From contig NZ_AP025487.1 of the NCBI RefSeq assembly GCF_024347475.1, forward strand, positions 1,240,001 to 1,304,000: a stretch of DNA of 64,000 nucleotides. The letters run 5' to 3'. Below, piece by piece: positions 1 through 9,403 of the stretch. The position numbers and the translations under genes are program-made. A model generated the notes under the pieces. It was given only the letters and a program-made list of their open reading frames with translations. It had not been told where the DNA came from and ran no database searches. This DNA is from Vibrio fortis (GTDB lineage: Bacteria; Pseudomonadota; Gammaproteobacteria; Enterobacterales; Vibrionaceae). Numbering within the stretch: the first letter of the stretch is position 1; every line of letters begins with the position of its first letter.

Positions 1-582
1 AACCTTGTTCGCGGTGTTGAGCTTGAAGATGGTATGGCTCGCTTCGAAGATGTTGTTTACGCGGGCGGTGAAGGTATGAACCATACTTTCTACGTAGCGA
101 TCAACGAAGGTCGTAACCGTGAGGTTCGTCGTCTTTGGGAATCTCAAGAAACGACAGTAAGCCGTCTAAAACGTGTTCGTTACGGTGATATCTACCTAGA
201 TAAGAAACTGCCTCGTGGTGGTTGGAAAGAGCTAGACCTTCAAGAGGTTAACTACCTACGTCAATTGGTAGAGCTGAAACCTGAAAAAGAGACGCTACTG
301 GATCTTGATCCATCAAACACATCACGTAAACGTGAGCGTTCTCGTAGCCAGAAGATTCGTCGCGCAGTTAAGCGTCACGAAGAGCGCGCAAATGCGCCAA
401 AAGGTCGCAGTAACCAGCCTAAGCGTAAGAAGCCAGCGACTCGCGGTACAACGACGCCAGATGCAGGTCGCAGCGCACCAAGCAGCAAGGGCAAGCCAAG
501 TAACTCTCGCTCAGGCAACGGTTCTCGTGGCAACAACACAAACCGCCCGAACAAGCCAGCTAAGCCAAGAACTCGTCAGTAA
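1..582 (+). CDS. rluB: 23S rRNA pseudouridine synthase RluB, 3' part
   Basis: The reading frame is open from the first base, so the 5' part lies outside the window. RluB makes pseudouridine 2605 in 23S rRNA. What remains is the end of the RsuA-type catalytic domain ([12 protein letters not shown], then [14 protein letters not shown]) followed by a long Arg/Lys/Ser/Gly/Asn-rich tail of about 100 residues, a disordered basic extension typical of gammaproteobacterial RluB and likely to bind RNA. The RsuA relatives RsuA, RluE and RluF lack so long a basic tail, which favours RluB. A terminator follows at 605-634. Confidence 0.88.
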   Translation, partial: NLVRGVELEDGMARFEDVVYAGGEGMNHTFYVAINEGRNREVRRLWESQETTVSRLKRVRYGDIYLDKKLPRGGWKELDLQEVNYLRQLVELKPEKETLLDLDPSNTSRKRERSRSQKIRRAVKRHEERANAPKGRSNQPKRKKPATRGTTTPDAGRSAPSSKGKPSNSRSGNGSRGNNTNRPNKPAKPRTRQ

Positions 583-604
583 TTAACGACTTCTTTTGAA
601 TACT

Positions 605-634
605 AAAAAACCTGCTAACTTAGCAGGTTTTTTT
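605..634 (+). terminator. Rho-independent terminator after rluB
   Basis: Stem CCTGCTA (611-617) / TAGCAGG (621-627) with A and T runs on both sides, so it could work in both directions. The convergent methyltransferase gene ends at 783. Confidence 0.85.
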
Positions 635-782
635 ACATCTAGAAGAAGGTGAAGGTGCTGGATTCGAGTAATCGAGTAACGAAAACATATTGCTGTAATC
701 GACAGTAAGCGTGCTTTTCGCATCTCTTATCTCGTTTACGCGCATCTAAAAATCTTTTCGTATCCGTATCTCGTCTCTTAGG

Positions 783-1265
783 CTATTTATGATTCGAGAA
801 GTTATCGCCTTTTGCCATGCGATCATAAAGAATCACGTTCACTGCCGCTGCGAGGTTCATACAACCATTGGTTGGAACATAAATCGTCTCACGACAGAAG
901 TCGGTGACCTCTTTTTTCAGCGTGCCGTCTTCAGGTCCGAAAATGTAGAAAGCGCGGGGAGGGTGTTTGTACTCAGGCAGAGGCTTGGCACCTTCAATCA
1001 AATCGACAGCTACAGGTACACACCCAACAGGAATAATGTCTTTGAGGTCTTCAACACCAATCAGTGGAAGCTCTAAGTGTTTCTCTTTTGTGTCGGTGTG
1101 GAATTGACGCGCGTGGTCGTAACGTGTACCTGTGTAAAACACAGAATTTGCACCGTAGCAGCCAGCGGCACGCATAACGGAGCCAACATTTTCAGGTGTC
1201 TTTGGGTTTACTAAGCCAATACAGGCATAGCCTTTTGACTGAGTATCAGTTTTAGCTTTGGTCAT
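783..1265 (-). CDS. TrmH/SpoU-family RNA 2'-O-methyltransferase
   Basis: This SPOUT methyltransferase probably transfers a methyl group from S-adenosylmethionine to a ribose 2'-OH of tRNA or rRNA; the target is unknown. The three family motifs are present: NPKTPENVGSVMRAAG near the N terminus, YIFGPEDGTL in the middle, and VPTNGCMNLAAAVNVILYD at the C terminus, which forms the trefoil-knot cofactor pocket. The usual SLNVS of motif 3 reads MNLAAAVNV here, an atypical variant. I chose the ATG at 1265 over an upstream in-frame codon because MTKAK begins the usual basic N terminus. At 160 residues it is a minimal SPOUT domain without an added RNA-binding domain. Confidence 0.8.
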   Translation of the reverse strand: MTKAKTDTQSKGYACIGLVNPKTPENVGSVMRAAGCYGANSVFYTGTRYDHARQFHTDTKEKHLELPLIGVEDLKDIIPVGCVPVAVDLIEGAKPLPEYKHPPRAFYIFGPEDGTLKKEVTDFCRETIYVPTNGCMNLAAAVNVILYDRMAKGDNFSNHK

Positions 1266-1290
1266 AATGTATCGCGGTGAAATCGGTGAC

Positions 1291-1319
1291 AAAAATTAGC
1301 CGAGCACAGAGCTCGGCTA
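1291..1319 (-). terminator. Terminator of the efpL-yciU unit
   Basis: Stem TAGCCGAGC (1297-1305) / GCTCGGCTA (1311-1319). On the minus strand it is followed by a run of T, so transcripts from efpL-yciU should stop here, before the methyltransferase start at 1265. Confidence 0.8.
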
Positions 1320-1363
1320 AGATATTGGCCTGCTCGTTAAATAGAGCAGCACAAGCTTAAGTT

Positions 1364-1693
1364 CTAGTCACGCTTCCAAAGAATGTGGCAGAACTTATGG
1401 TCTGGGTCGCGGCTGATTAGCATACGAGCGAAAACGTCATCAAGTACATCGTCTTCTTCGTTCACTAGACCAATGCGAATTTCAGCGTAGATCTCTTTGT
1501 CGACTTCAAAGCCAACATGACCGACCCAATCGTCACCCGTTTCAACAAGTTCAGCAGCACCACGGTCTTCGAACTGTGCAGTGAATAGAATCACGTCTGC
1601 AGGCTCTAGGTTATCCGGTGCCATCTCAAGGAAGATGTCGTATGCAGTGTCGATTGCATCATCATAAGACATTAAGTCATTAGCTTCAGTCAT
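1364..1693 (-). CDS. yciU: HI1450-family dsDNA-mimic protein YciU (DUF440)
   Basis: A 109-residue, very acidic protein, the usual length of E. coli YciU and H. influenzae HI1450. The family has a surface negative-charge pattern proposed to mimic double-stranded DNA and to compete for DNA-binding proteins such as HU. Acidic stretches such as NEEDDVLDDVF and the C-terminal LISRDPDHKFCHILWKRD fit the family. It starts 9 bp after the efpL stop codon, so the two are almost certainly cotranscribed. Confidence 0.85.
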   Translation of the reverse strand: MTEANDLMSYDDAIDTAYDIFLEMAPDNLEPADVILFTAQFEDRGAAELVETGDDWVGHVGFEVDKEIYAEIRIGLVNEEDDVLDDVFARMLISRDPDHKFCHILWKRD

Positions 1694-1702
1694 ATCAGTA
1701 TC

Positions 1703-2272
1703 TTAGCTTGCGCGGTTCATGTATTTACGTTCAGCAGTGTTGATCACAACTTTATCACCTGTTGCGATGTACTCTGGAACTTGAACTGTTAGGCCTGTAG
1801 CGAAACGAGCTGGTTTAGTACGAGCTGATGCAGAAGCGCCTTTGATTGACGGGTCTGTTTCTTCGATAACCAGTTCAACAGAAGTTGGTAGTTCAAGTGT
1901 TGCAGCGCTGCCGTCGATTAGGATAGCGTACATGCCTTGAGTCTCTTCATTGATGAACAGTAGCTCGTCTTCGATCATTTCACCGTTGAAGATGTATTGC
2001 GTGTAATCTTCGTTATCCATGAAGATGTACTCGTTGCCGTCAACGTAAGAGAACATAACTGCACGCTTAGTTACGTCGATAGTTTCAACGATCTCATCAG
2101 CCTTATGACGAACTTCAGCTTTTACGCCAGTTGCTACGTCGTTACCACGGAAACGGTAGATCTTCTGACCACCACGACCACCTGGTGTCGTGATTTCGAT
2201 GTCTTTAACTAGAAGTGTTTTGCCATCAACGTCGATCGCAAAACCTTTTTTAATTTCACTTGCTCTAGGCAT
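1703..2272 (-). CDS. efpL: Elongation factor P-like protein EfpL (YeiP)
   Basis: EfpL is the paralogue of elongation factor P that relieves ribosome stalling at proline and other difficult motifs by entering the E site. The 189-residue length and three beta-barrel domains fit. The tip loop near residues 30-40 reads [15 protein letters not shown]: it has an unmodified Arg flanked by glycines instead of the modified Lys or Arg of canonical EF-P, and is extended as in EfpL. The C-terminal domain ends in [26 protein letters not shown] sequence. It leads a two-gene unit with yciU. Confidence 0.88.
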   Translation of the reverse strand: MPRASEIKKGFAIDVDGKTLLVKDIEITTPGGRGGQKIYRFRGNDVATGVKAEVRHKADEIVETIDVTKRAVMFSYVDGNEYIFMDNEDYTQYIFNGEMIEDELLFINEETQGMYAILIDGSAATLELPTSVELVIEETDPSIKGASASARTKPARFATGLTVQVPEYIATGDKVVINTAERKYMNRAS

Positions 2273-2409
2273 TTTGTGTTTATCCTTATTGGTTCTATCC
2301 CCTGATTATATCTCGGAGAACCTATAAATAGGAATAGCTTGAATCATAAAGTCTCCTAAGCGATCATAGGGAAATAGTTAAATCACTCAATTTATTGACG
2401 AACTCACTT

Positions 2410-3177
2410 ATGCAGTTACCTGTTATTGACCCGAAAGTGCCTTTCCAACCTGAGTTTCAACCTGTGGTAAACGACCTGATTACTTTTTTAAAAAGTGGTT
2501 TAGGTTCGAATCTTCACAGTATCTACATCTATGGGAGTGTGGCAAAGAAAACGGCAACGCCAGGGAAATCCAATCTTGATGTTGTTGTCGTTACACACCG
2601 TTCGTTTTCTGATCAAAGAACGACACTGCTTAACACCATTAAGTGGCGCTTCCAAAAAAGTTTTCCTCAGGTAACTCAAGTCTCTATCAAGACGGCTCTA
2701 GTCAGTGAAATTGTCGATTTCGAGAACATCTTCACTTGGGGTTTTATGCTTAAACACCTCGCTGTTTGTGTGCATGGTGAGGACCTGTCTGACTGTTATG
2801 GTGATTTTGAAACCAGCTGGGAGATCGCTAAACACTGGAATATGGATGTTGAAAACTGGCTAGCGGTCTATCGCAATAAGATTGCCAGAGCTGCGACGCT
2901 TGAAGAACAGATTGCCGCACAAGTCATCATCACTAAAAAGCTACTCAGAGCCAGTTACTCGCTGATCATGTACCGAGATAAATATTGGTATGACGATCCA
3001 CTAGAGTGTGGTCAACAGTTTTTGAAATACCACCCAGACAGAGAAGTAGAAATTCAGCGTTTGGGGATCTTGCTTGCAGGCAGACCTGTACCGAAACGCT
3101 CCGTGATTGGCATATTAGACGGCTTTGGCGAATGGTTGGTTAAACAGTACCAAAAAACTGAATTTAGAATCGGCTAG
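2410..3177 (+). CDS. Nucleotidyltransferase-fold domain protein
   Basis: The N-terminal half is a DNA polymerase beta-like nucleotidyltransferase fold: YIYGSVAKKTATPGKSNLD carries the GS signature (G42-S43) followed by an N-x-D pair (N55, D57) where active family members usually have D/E-x-D/E. The first metal ligand is thus an Asn, and activity may be lost. The C-terminal half is helical (WNMDVENWLAVYRNKIARA), as in substrate-binding domains of this superfamily. A TTG at 2395 is also in frame; I prefer the ATG at 2410, though neither has a clear Shine-Dalgarno. The substrate is unknown, and it stands alone between convergent polB and divergent efpL. Confidence 0.6.
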   Translation: MQLPVIDPKVPFQPEFQPVVNDLITFLKSGLGSNLHSIYIYGSVAKKTATPGKSNLDVVVVTHRSFSDQRTTLLNTIKWRFQKSFPQVTQVSIKTALVSEIVDFENIFTWGFMLKHLAVCVHGEDLSDCYGDFETSWEIAKHWNMDVENWLAVYRNKIARAATLEEQIAAQVIITKKLLRASYSLIMYRDKYWYDDPLECGQQFLKYHPDREVEIQRLGILLAGRPVPKRSVIGILDGFGEWLVKQYQKTEFRIG

Positions 3178-3189
3178 TTTTTACGTTCC

Positions 3190-3217
3190 AGCAGATAGCA
3201 GATAGCAGATAGCAGAT
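3190..3217 (+). repeat. Four tandem copies of AGCAGAT
   Basis: Four perfect head-to-tail copies of the 7-mer AGCAGAT lie just after the nucleotidyltransferase gene, followed by the partial copy AATAG. The unit is also related to the AGCAGAAG stem of the adjacent terminator. Confidence 0.95.
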
Positions 3218-3224
3218 AATAGAA

Positions 3225-3253
3225 AGCAGAAGTCTGAGGCTTCTGCTTTTTTG
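3225..3253 (+). terminator. Terminator after the nucleotidyltransferase gene
   Basis: Stem AGCAGAAG (3225-3232) / CTTCTGCT (3240-3247) followed by six T residues. Confidence 0.85.
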
Positions 3254-3275
3254 CGTTTGGTTTGTTGGCAGTAGT

Positions 3276-3329
3276 TTTTAGAGCGAATCTAACTTTTAGA
3301 GCAAGCCTAACTTTTAGAATAACCCTAGC
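3276..3329. repeat. Three 18-bp tandem repeats spanning the polB stop codon
   Basis: Units start at 3276, 3294 and 3312, each beginning TTTTAGA and ending in CTAAC or CTAGC. The third contains the last codons and the stop of polB. Read on the minus strand the copies would encode LGLF-stop (the real end of polB), then LGLL-stop and LDSL-stop. Confidence 0.85.
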
Positions 3330-5677
3330 TGTTGACCGCTGACTTGCTCAAAATCGAGTCCGATAAACGGCAATATGGCTTCTGCGACGGGTTTTAGCTG
3401 CTTATCAATGTAATGTTGATAGTCGATTCCGCTTTTCAAATACTCTTTCGGTTCAGGGCCGTTCAGGGTGATCAAATATTCAATTCGCCCTTTGTTTTGA
3501 TATTGAAGAGGGCGGCCTAATTTATCGTTTATCTCATCCGCCATGCGTGCCGCTCTTACTTGAGGCGGAATGTTCTTTTGATATTCGTGGAGCTTACGTC
3601 GCAAGCGTTTTTGATAAACTAGTAGGTCGTCGTGTTCTCCAGCAGCCGTTTCATCAACAAAACGACGAACATAGTCGGTTGGGTCTTGGTCATGGAAAAC
3701 CATCTCATACAAAGTCTGCTGAAAACGCTGCGCTAGTGGAGTCCAGTCGGTGCGGGCACTTTCGAGCCCCTTGAATACGATTTTTTCGTTACCCACTTCA
3801 CCAATCAGTCCTGCATAACGTTTCTTTGAGCCTGTTTCTGAACCGCGAATGGTCGGCATCAAGAACTTGCGATAGTGAGTCTCGTACTCCAGTTCGAGTA
3901 TAGAAGTTAGGTTGTATTTGTCTTTGAGATGCTGGGTCCACCATTCGTTAATGTAAGCCACCAGTGATTGGCCTATCTCATCCGCATCTTCTTGGCTGTA
4001 GCTGCCATTTAGAGATACGAAGGTAGAGTCAGTATCCCCATAGATAACTTGATAGCCCTTATCCTCGATGAGAACTTTGGTCTGTTTCATGATCTCGTGC
4101 CCACGCATGGTAATCGAAGAGGCCAAACGCGTATCGAAGAAGCGGCAACCGGACGAGCCTAAAACCCCATAGAACGAGTTCATGATGATCTTGATGGCTT
4201 GGGAGAAAGCTTTCTCATTGTTCTTTTTAGCGACATCACGTGCTGCCCATAAGGTCTCGATCATCTCAGGTAGAAAGTGTTTACTACGATGGAACTGACC
4301 ACCGCGAAAACCTTCAACAGCCTGATGCTCTTCGCGACCGATGTCTTGTTTTAACCCTTCGATTAAACCCATCGGGTCAATTAGGAAAGAGCGGATAATA
4401 GAGGGGTAAAGGCTCTTGAAGTCGAGAACCAATACTGAATCATAGAGATTCGGGATGGAGTCCATCACATATCCACCAGGGCTGGCAATCCAGTTTTCTG
4501 GCTGTAGATTGGGCGCGATGTAACCAGCTCTATGAATTTGAGGCAAATATAGATTAGTAAAGGCTGCCACTGATCCACCAACACGATCAAGCTCAACACC
4601 GGTTAGGCGAGAACGTTCGATAGCAAACTCTATTAAGTGGGTTTGCTCAAATATGCGATTAACCAAAACACAATCTTGAAGGTTATATTTGGCCAGAGAG
4701 GGCTTATCGAACTTAAACATTCGATTTATCTCATCCATGCGGTCGTGAACGTTGTGGATGTCTTTACCTTCACCAAGTAGCTCTTGGGAAACGGATTCTA
4801 GAGACCAAGATCTAAAGTGATAGGTTGCGGTTTTGAGCATATCGATGCCGTCCAAAACCACACGCCCAGGGATAGTGATAAAACCTTGCTGACTTTGAGC
4901 TGAACTGCGGAAAAAACTCGGTTGATTGTCACGGCCGATATTGAGCTTGATTTTGTTCCATTCAGCCCGCTTATGAAGCAAACGAAAGTCAAAATCGATC
5001 ACGTTCCAACCGATAATGACATCTGGGTCGTAGCGTTTAAACCAATCAATCATCGCTTCTAATAGGGCGGCTTCATCCTTTACCCATTGAATAGCCGTAT
5101 CGGCTTCTTGCTCTGGGCCGACCATAATGACGCGACTGTCCATTGGGCTGTCGAGGCCGATAGAGTAGAGAATTCCCTTCTCTGAACACTCTATATCGAG
5201 TGAGACGACGGAAAGGGTAGGTAAGTAGTCACCCGCTCTACATTTGGTGTTAGTAACACGCTGATGCTGAGCTCGAGAAGTGACGTTTCCAGTAAATTCG
5301 ATGCTGCCTTTGATGAACCTTTCCATTAAGAAGCGATCGGCAAGACGAATATCGGCTTCGAACGTAGTGATTGATTCTTGATTGAAGGCTTGGTTTAATG
5401 CGTTGCTTTCACGGACTAGTTGAGTGTAGCAACCTGCGAGTGGTGTGTGCGAGAAGTTAGTGAGCTCCAAAGCTTTTATCTCGCACTCAATCCCGGCTTC
5501 TTTCGCGAGCGCGCGGCAAATCTCGATATTAGACTGCTCGATGAAGAAAATTGGGCGTTCACCTTTTACGGTGAGTAGGGTGGGTCCATTCGGGGTGCTG
5601 ACCCAAATATCAATTTGAGTCTGACCTGAGAAGTCCCTTGCTTGTCTTGTCAGCACAAAGCCTTGCTGAATATCCAA
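3314..5677 (-). CDS. polB: DNA polymerase II (family B)
   Basis: A proofreading repair and translesion polymerase that restarts stalled forks. The exonuclease motifs are intact: SLDIECSE (D161, E163), IIGWNVIDFDFRLL (about 221-234) and YNLQDCVLV (331-339). The polymerase motifs are also intact: A, VLDFKSLYPSI (417-427, catalytic D419); B, KIIMNSFYGVLGSSG (about 496-510); and C, IYGDTDSTF (D548, D550). The C terminus ends in QLGLF, the beta-clamp-binding pentapeptide of Pol II. The length of 787 aa is normal. The start codon is TTG, with only a weak AGGCG upstream. The last codons form one unit of an 18-bp tandem repeat that continues past the stop. Confidence 0.93.
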   Translation of the reverse strand: MDIQQGFVLTRQARDFSGQTQIDIWVSTPNGPTLLTVKGERPIFFIEQSNIEICRALAKEAGIECEIKALELTNFSHTPLAGCYTQLVRESNALNQAFNQESITTFEADIRLADRFLMERFIKGSIEFTGNVTSRAQHQRVTNTKCRAGDYLPTLSVVSLDIECSEKGILYSIGLDSPMDSRVIMVGPEQEADTAIQWVKDEAALLEAMIDWFKRYDPDVIIGWNVIDFDFRLLHKRAEWNKIKLNIGRDNQPSFFRSSAQSQQGFITIPGRVVLDGIDMLKTATYHFRSWSLESVSQELLGEGKDIHNVHDRMDEINRMFKFDKPSLAKYNLQDCVLVNRIFEQTHLIEFAIERSRLTGVELDRVGGSVAAFTNLYLPQIHRAGYIAPNLQPENWIASPGGYVMDSIPNLYDSVLVLDFKSLYPSIIRSFLIDPMGLIEGLKQDIGREEHQAVEGFRGGQFHRSKHFLPEMIETLWAARDVAKKNNEKAFSQAIKIIMNSFYGVLGSSGCRFFDTRLASSITMRGHEIMKQTKVLIEDKGYQVIYGDTDSTFVSLNGSYSQEDADEIGQSLVAYINEWWTQHLKDKYNLTSILELEYETHYRKFLMPTIRGSETGSKKRYAGLIGEVGNEKIVFKGLESARTDWTPLAQRFQQTLYEMVFHDQDPTDYVRRFVDETAAGEHDDLLVYQKRLRRKLHEYQKNIPPQVRAARMADEINDKLGRPLQYQNKGRIEYLITLNGPEPKEYLKSGIDYQHYIDKQLKPVAEAILPFIGLDFEQVSGQQLGLF

Positions 5678-6116
5678 TATCGTCGCCTGTAATATTTACT
5701 GCTCTTGAAACAAGATGCGATTCTAGCACTTAGTGCCGATGCTGATACAAAAGTCGTTAAAAATAGCCAGTTTTTTTTGCTTTTAGCGACTCGATAACGG
5801 GACTTATAGAGCAAAAAGGTGAATTTGTAACAATTGTTCAAATCGCGGTATTGAAAATATATTTATCTTGTGTAAATTAAATGGTCGGCATCTTAACTGA
5901 TTGTTTTTTAATAAAGCTTAGTCGAATAACTGTGGTTCTTGTAAATAAGTACTTGCTAAAGTTCGTGTTTCAGCACATATTCAACAGAGCTTTTTTTAAC
6001 GATCTACGTTAAGATGTACAGCAATGCTGCGATCCACTGTTCCTTTATTCAATTGTTTCAATTAGATGAATCAATGCGGTGGTTGCAGAGCCAATTAATA
6101 GTGTGGAGATACAAGT
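5678..6116. other. Divergent intergenic region polB / varA
   Basis: About 440 bp holding the divergent promoters. It is AT-rich and contains a dyad TTAACG-N5-CGTTAA (5996-6012) about 100 bp before varA. A weak LexA-like element near 5697-5716 is listed among the rejected items. I see no gene here. Confidence 0.5.
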
Positions 6117-6761
6117 TTGATAAATGTTTTCCTTGTAGATGATCACGAGCTGGTTCGCACAGGGATACGACGTATTATTGAAGACGTCCGTGGAATGAAC
6201 GTAGCAGGGGAAGCTGAAAGCGGTGAAGAAGCTGCAAAATGGTGTCGTACTAACAATACAGACGTCATTTTGATGGATATGAATATGCCTGGTATTGGTG
6301 GCTTAGAAGCAACCAAGAAGATTTTGCGCTTTAACCCAGACATTAAAATCATCGTTTTAACTGTTCATACGGAAAATCCGTTTCCAACTAAAGTGATGCA
6401 AGCTGGGGCTGCTGGTTACCTTACTAAAGGAGCAGGTCCGGACGAAATGGTTAATGCAATTCGCGTGGTAAACAGCGGTCAGCGTTACATTTCACCAGAA
6501 ATTGCGCAGCAGATGGCCCTAAGCCAATTCTCGCCTGCCTCTGAAAACCCATTCGCTGATCTCTCTGAGCGTGAACTTCAAATTATGATGATGATCACCA
6601 AAGGTCAGAAAGTAACGGACATTTCAGAACAACTTAATCTAAGCCCTAAGACAGTGAATAGCTACCGCTACCGACTGTTCAGTAAGTTAGACATCAGCGG
6701 TGATGTGGAGCTTACTCACTTAGCGATTAGACACGGAATGCTAGACACCGAGACCCTCTAG
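6117..6761 (+). CDS. varA: Response regulator VarA/UvrY (GacA family)
   Basis: A FixJ/NarL-type regulator, partner of the VarS/BarA kinase, which activates the Csr small RNAs and so controls virulence, motility and quorum-sensing output in vibrios. The receiver domain has VFLVDDHELVR (acidic pocket), ILMDMNMPG (phosphoacceptor Asp near residue 54) and a Lys in GYLTKG. The C-terminal LuxR-type helix-turn-helix is LSERELQIMMMITKGQK...LSPKTVNSYRYRLFSKL. The start is TTG, preceded by GGAG (6105-6108) at good spacing; GacA/UvrY orthologues also begin MINV. It is immediately followed by uvrC, the conserved gammaproteobacterial arrangement. Confidence 0.93.
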   Translation: MINVFLVDDHELVRTGIRRIIEDVRGMNVAGEAESGEEAAKWCRTNNTDVILMDMNMPGIGGLEATKKILRFNPDIKIIVLTVHTENPFPTKVMQAGAAGYLTKGAGPDEMVNAIRVVNSGQRYISPEIAQQMALSQFSPASENPFADLSERELQIMMMITKGQKVTDISEQLNLSPKTVNSYRYRLFSKLDISGDVELTHLAIRHGMLDTETL

Positions 6762-6776
6762 CACTGAGATTATATA

Positions 6777-8609
6777 GTGACATCCTCATTTGACTCAGTC
6801 TCATTCCTAAAGACCGTAACAGAGCAGCCTGGCGTTTATCGTATGTATAACGCCGAGGCTGTTGTTATTTATGTCGGCAAAGCAAAAAACCTCAAGAAGC
6901 GCCTTACTAGCTACTTTCGTAAAAAAGTAGATAGCGAGAAAACGCGCGCCTTGGTCAGCAACATTGCCAAGATAGACGTAACGGTCACACATACCGAGAC
7001 AGAAGCCCTAATCCTCGAGCACAACTACATTAAGCAGTACTTACCTAAGTACAACGTTTTGCTGCGCGATGATAAATCTTACCCTTATATCTTCATCAGC
7101 GATCATAAGCACCCAAGACTCTCAATGCACCGTGGTGCAAAGAAGAAAAAGGGTGAGTATTTCGGACCTTATCCTGATTCTGGGGCCGTGCGAGAAACCT
7201 TGCACTTACTGCAAAAGATATTCCCAGCTCGACAGTGTGAAGATACCGTCTATGCCAATCGTACTCGTCCTTGTCTGATGTATCAGATTGGCCGATGTGC
7301 CGCGCCTTGTGTCAGTTCAATCATCTCTGATGAAGAGTATGCAGAATTGATTGGCTACGTGCGTTTGTTTTTGCAAGGGAAAGACAATCAGGTCTTGGAA
7401 ACTCTGGTCCAGAAAATGGAACAAGCGAGTCAGCAACTTAAGTTTGAACAGGCCGCAACATTCCGTGACCAAATTCAGGCTATCCGCCGTGTGCAGGAGC
7501 AGCAGTACGTATCTGACGACTCAATGGAAGATATGGATGTACTTGGCTTTGCGCAAGAAAATGGCGTCGCATGTATTCATATTCTGATGATTCGTCAGGG
7601 GAAAGTCCTTGGCAGTCGTAGTCATTTTCCAAAGATCCCCAATAACACGGTTAGAGAAGAGGTCTTTTCGAGCTTTTTGAGCCAATACTATCTTGCACAC
7701 AATGAAGCGAGAACCATTCCAACTCGTTTGATCCTCAATGCTGATTTGATGGAAGACGTTACGCCAATTCAACAAGCTTTGTGTGAAGTAGCGGGGCGAA
7801 AGATCCACTTCAATACTAACCCTTCCGGCACCCGGGGTCGCTATCTTAAATTGTCGAACACCAATGCGTTGACGGCGATTACCACCAAGATTAATCATAA
7901 GATGACGATTAATCAACGCTTCAAAGAGCTTCAAGATGTCTTGTCTATGGACGTCATCAAGCGCATGGAGTGTTTTGATATCAGTCATACCATGGGTGAG
8001 AGCACCATCGCGTCTTGTGTGGTGTTCAATCAAGAAGGGCCCGTAAAGCAGGAATACCGTCGCTACAACATCACGGGTATAACCGGAGGCGATGATTATG
8101 CAGCAATGGGGCAGGCGTTAGAGCGTCGTTACTCCAAGCAACTCGATGTGGACAAGATTCCAGACATCATCTTTATCGATGGCGGTAAAGGCCAACTGAA
8201 CCGTGCTCACGAGATTATCTCTCAATATTGGGGGGATTGGCCTGTTCGACCAAGAATGATGGGTATTGCGAAAGGGGTCACTCGTAAACCTGGTCTTGAA
8301 ACCTTAATCACTCTAGAAGGTGAAGAGTTTAATCTGCCGACAGATGCGCCGGCTTTACACCTGATTCAGCATATCCGTGATGAGAGCCATAGCCATGCAA
8401 TTGCCGGTCACCGAGCGAAGCGTGGCAAAACACGTCGTACGAGCGCACTTGAAGGAATTGAAGGGGTAGGGCCGAAGCGTCGCCAAGCACTTCTGAAATA
8501 TATGGGTGGATTGCAAGAGCTTAAGCGTGCAAGTGTAGAAGAAATAGCCAAAGTGCCGGGCATTAGTCATTCTTTGGCAGAAAACATTTATCAAGCATTG
8601 AAACAATAG
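6777..8609 (+). CDS. uvrC: Excinuclease ABC subunit C
   Basis: UvrC makes both incisions flanking the lesion in nucleotide excision repair. The N-terminal GIY-YIG nuclease (PGVYRMYN...[14 protein letters not shown], about residues 18-50) cuts on the 3' side. The Cys-rich segment ([13 protein letters not shown]), the UvrB-binding UVR motif ([16 protein letters not shown]), the RNase H-like 5' nuclease ([29 protein letters not shown]) and the C-terminal tandem helix-hairpin-helix ([20 protein letters not shown]) follow in order. The length of 610 aa is normal. The start is GTG, 15 bp after varA, so the two are cotranscribed. Confidence 0.96.
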   Translation: MTSSFDSVSFLKTVTEQPGVYRMYNAEAVVIYVGKAKNLKKRLTSYFRKKVDSEKTRALVSNIAKIDVTVTHTETEALILEHNYIKQYLPKYNVLLRDDKSYPYIFISDHKHPRLSMHRGAKKKKGEYFGPYPDSGAVRETLHLLQKIFPARQCEDTVYANRTRPCLMYQIGRCAAPCVSSIISDEEYAELIGYVRLFLQGKDNQVLETLVQKMEQASQQLKFEQAATFRDQIQAIRRVQEQQYVSDDSMEDMDVLGFAQENGVACIHILMIRQGKVLGSRSHFPKIPNNTVREEVFSSFLSQYYLAHNEARTIPTRLILNADLMEDVTPIQQALCEVAGRKIHFNTNPSGTRGRYLKLSNTNALTAITTKINHKMTINQRFKELQDVLSMDVIKRMECFDISHTMGESTIASCVVFNQEGPVKQEYRRYNITGITGGDDYAAMGQALERRYSKQLDVDKIPDIIFIDGGKGQLNRAHEIISQYWGDWPVRPRMMGIAKGVTRKPGLETLITLEGEEFNLPTDAPALHLIQHIRDESHSHAIAGHRAKRGKTRRTSALEGIEGVGPKRRQALLKYMGGLQELKRASVEEIAKVPGISHSLAENIYQALKQ

Positions 8610-8655
8610 TAAAAATCCCGCACCATAAACGCGCAATGGATAAGAGCCTAATAAT

Positions 8656-9213
8656 ATGCGTTTGAATATACCCAACATTTTGTCCCTACTGAGACTTTTC
8701 TTAATCCCAGTATTCGTTATCGTTTTCTACCTACCTTATCAATGGGCTCCTTTTGCAGCTGCGATGGTTTTTTGGGTGGCCGGATTTACTGACTGGCTCG
8801 ATGGTATGCTAGCGCGTAAGCTAGGCCAAACTTCCCGTTTTGGTGCCTTTATCGACCCTGTTGCAGATAAAGTTCTGGTGGCGACGGCACTGATTTTGAT
8901 TACTGAACACTATCATTCAATCTGGGTGACAATTCCTGCTGTCACTATGATTGCTCGCGAAATTATCATTTCAGCACTTCGAGAGTGGATGGCTGAAATT
9001 GGCAAGCGCGCAAGTGTCGCCGTTTCTTGGGTCGGCAAGGTAAAGACCGTTTCTCAAATGTTTGCTTTGTGGGTACTCATTTGGCGTTACGATGACTGGA
9101 TGATTTGGGTTGGTTACGCTGCGCTTTATATCGCAACCATTCTGACATACTGGTCAATGGCTCAATACTTAATGGCTGCCAAAGATGATTTGTTGGATGA
9201 ACAATATCATTAA
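8656..9213 (+). CDS. pgsA: Phosphatidylglycerophosphate synthase PgsA
   Basis: An inner-membrane enzyme that joins CDP-diacylglycerol and glycerol-3-phosphate, the first committed step to phosphatidylglycerol and cardiolipin. The CDP-alcohol phosphotransferase signature D-G-x2-A-R-x8-G-x3-D-x3-D is complete in [20 protein letters not shown]. Several membrane helices are evident, and the 185-aa length is normal. It sits 46 bp after uvrC, the usual uvrY-uvrC-pgsA order, and is followed by a terminator. Confidence 0.95.
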   Translation: MRLNIPNILSLLRLFLIPVFVIVFYLPYQWAPFAAAMVFWVAGFTDWLDGMLARKLGQTSRFGAFIDPVADKVLVATALILITEHYHSIWVTIPAVTMIAREIIISALREWMAEIGKRASVAVSWVGKVKTVSQMFALWVLIWRYDDWMIWVGYAALYIATILTYWSMAQYLMAAKDDLLDEQYH

Positions 9214-9218
9214 TTGAG

Positions 9219-9245
9219 AAAAGCGAGCTTAGGCTCGCTTTTTTG
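9219..9245 (+). terminator. Terminator after pgsA
   Basis: Stem AAGCGAGC (9221-9228) / GCTCGCTT (9233-9240), loop TTAG, followed by T residues. Confidence 0.88.
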
Positions 9246-9403
9246 ATCTTTGAATTTCACTATCAATGTAACCATATGACGTGACAGTGTGATGGTGATC
9301 AACTTTAATCGCCTATTCCTTAGGCCTTTTTGTACATTAAGTTAGCTATTTAGCCCTTTTCGTATAAATTCTATTCAAACGAATTAAAAATACAAAAATA
9401 GTG

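Noticed and set aside
5697..5716. LexA-like element before polB (TACTG...ACAAG)
   Set aside because: CTG-N10-AAG misses the CAG half-site and the AT-rich centre; too weak to claim SOS control.
7521..8033. 170-codon frame antisense to uvrC
   Set aside because: Shadow of the UvrC frame.
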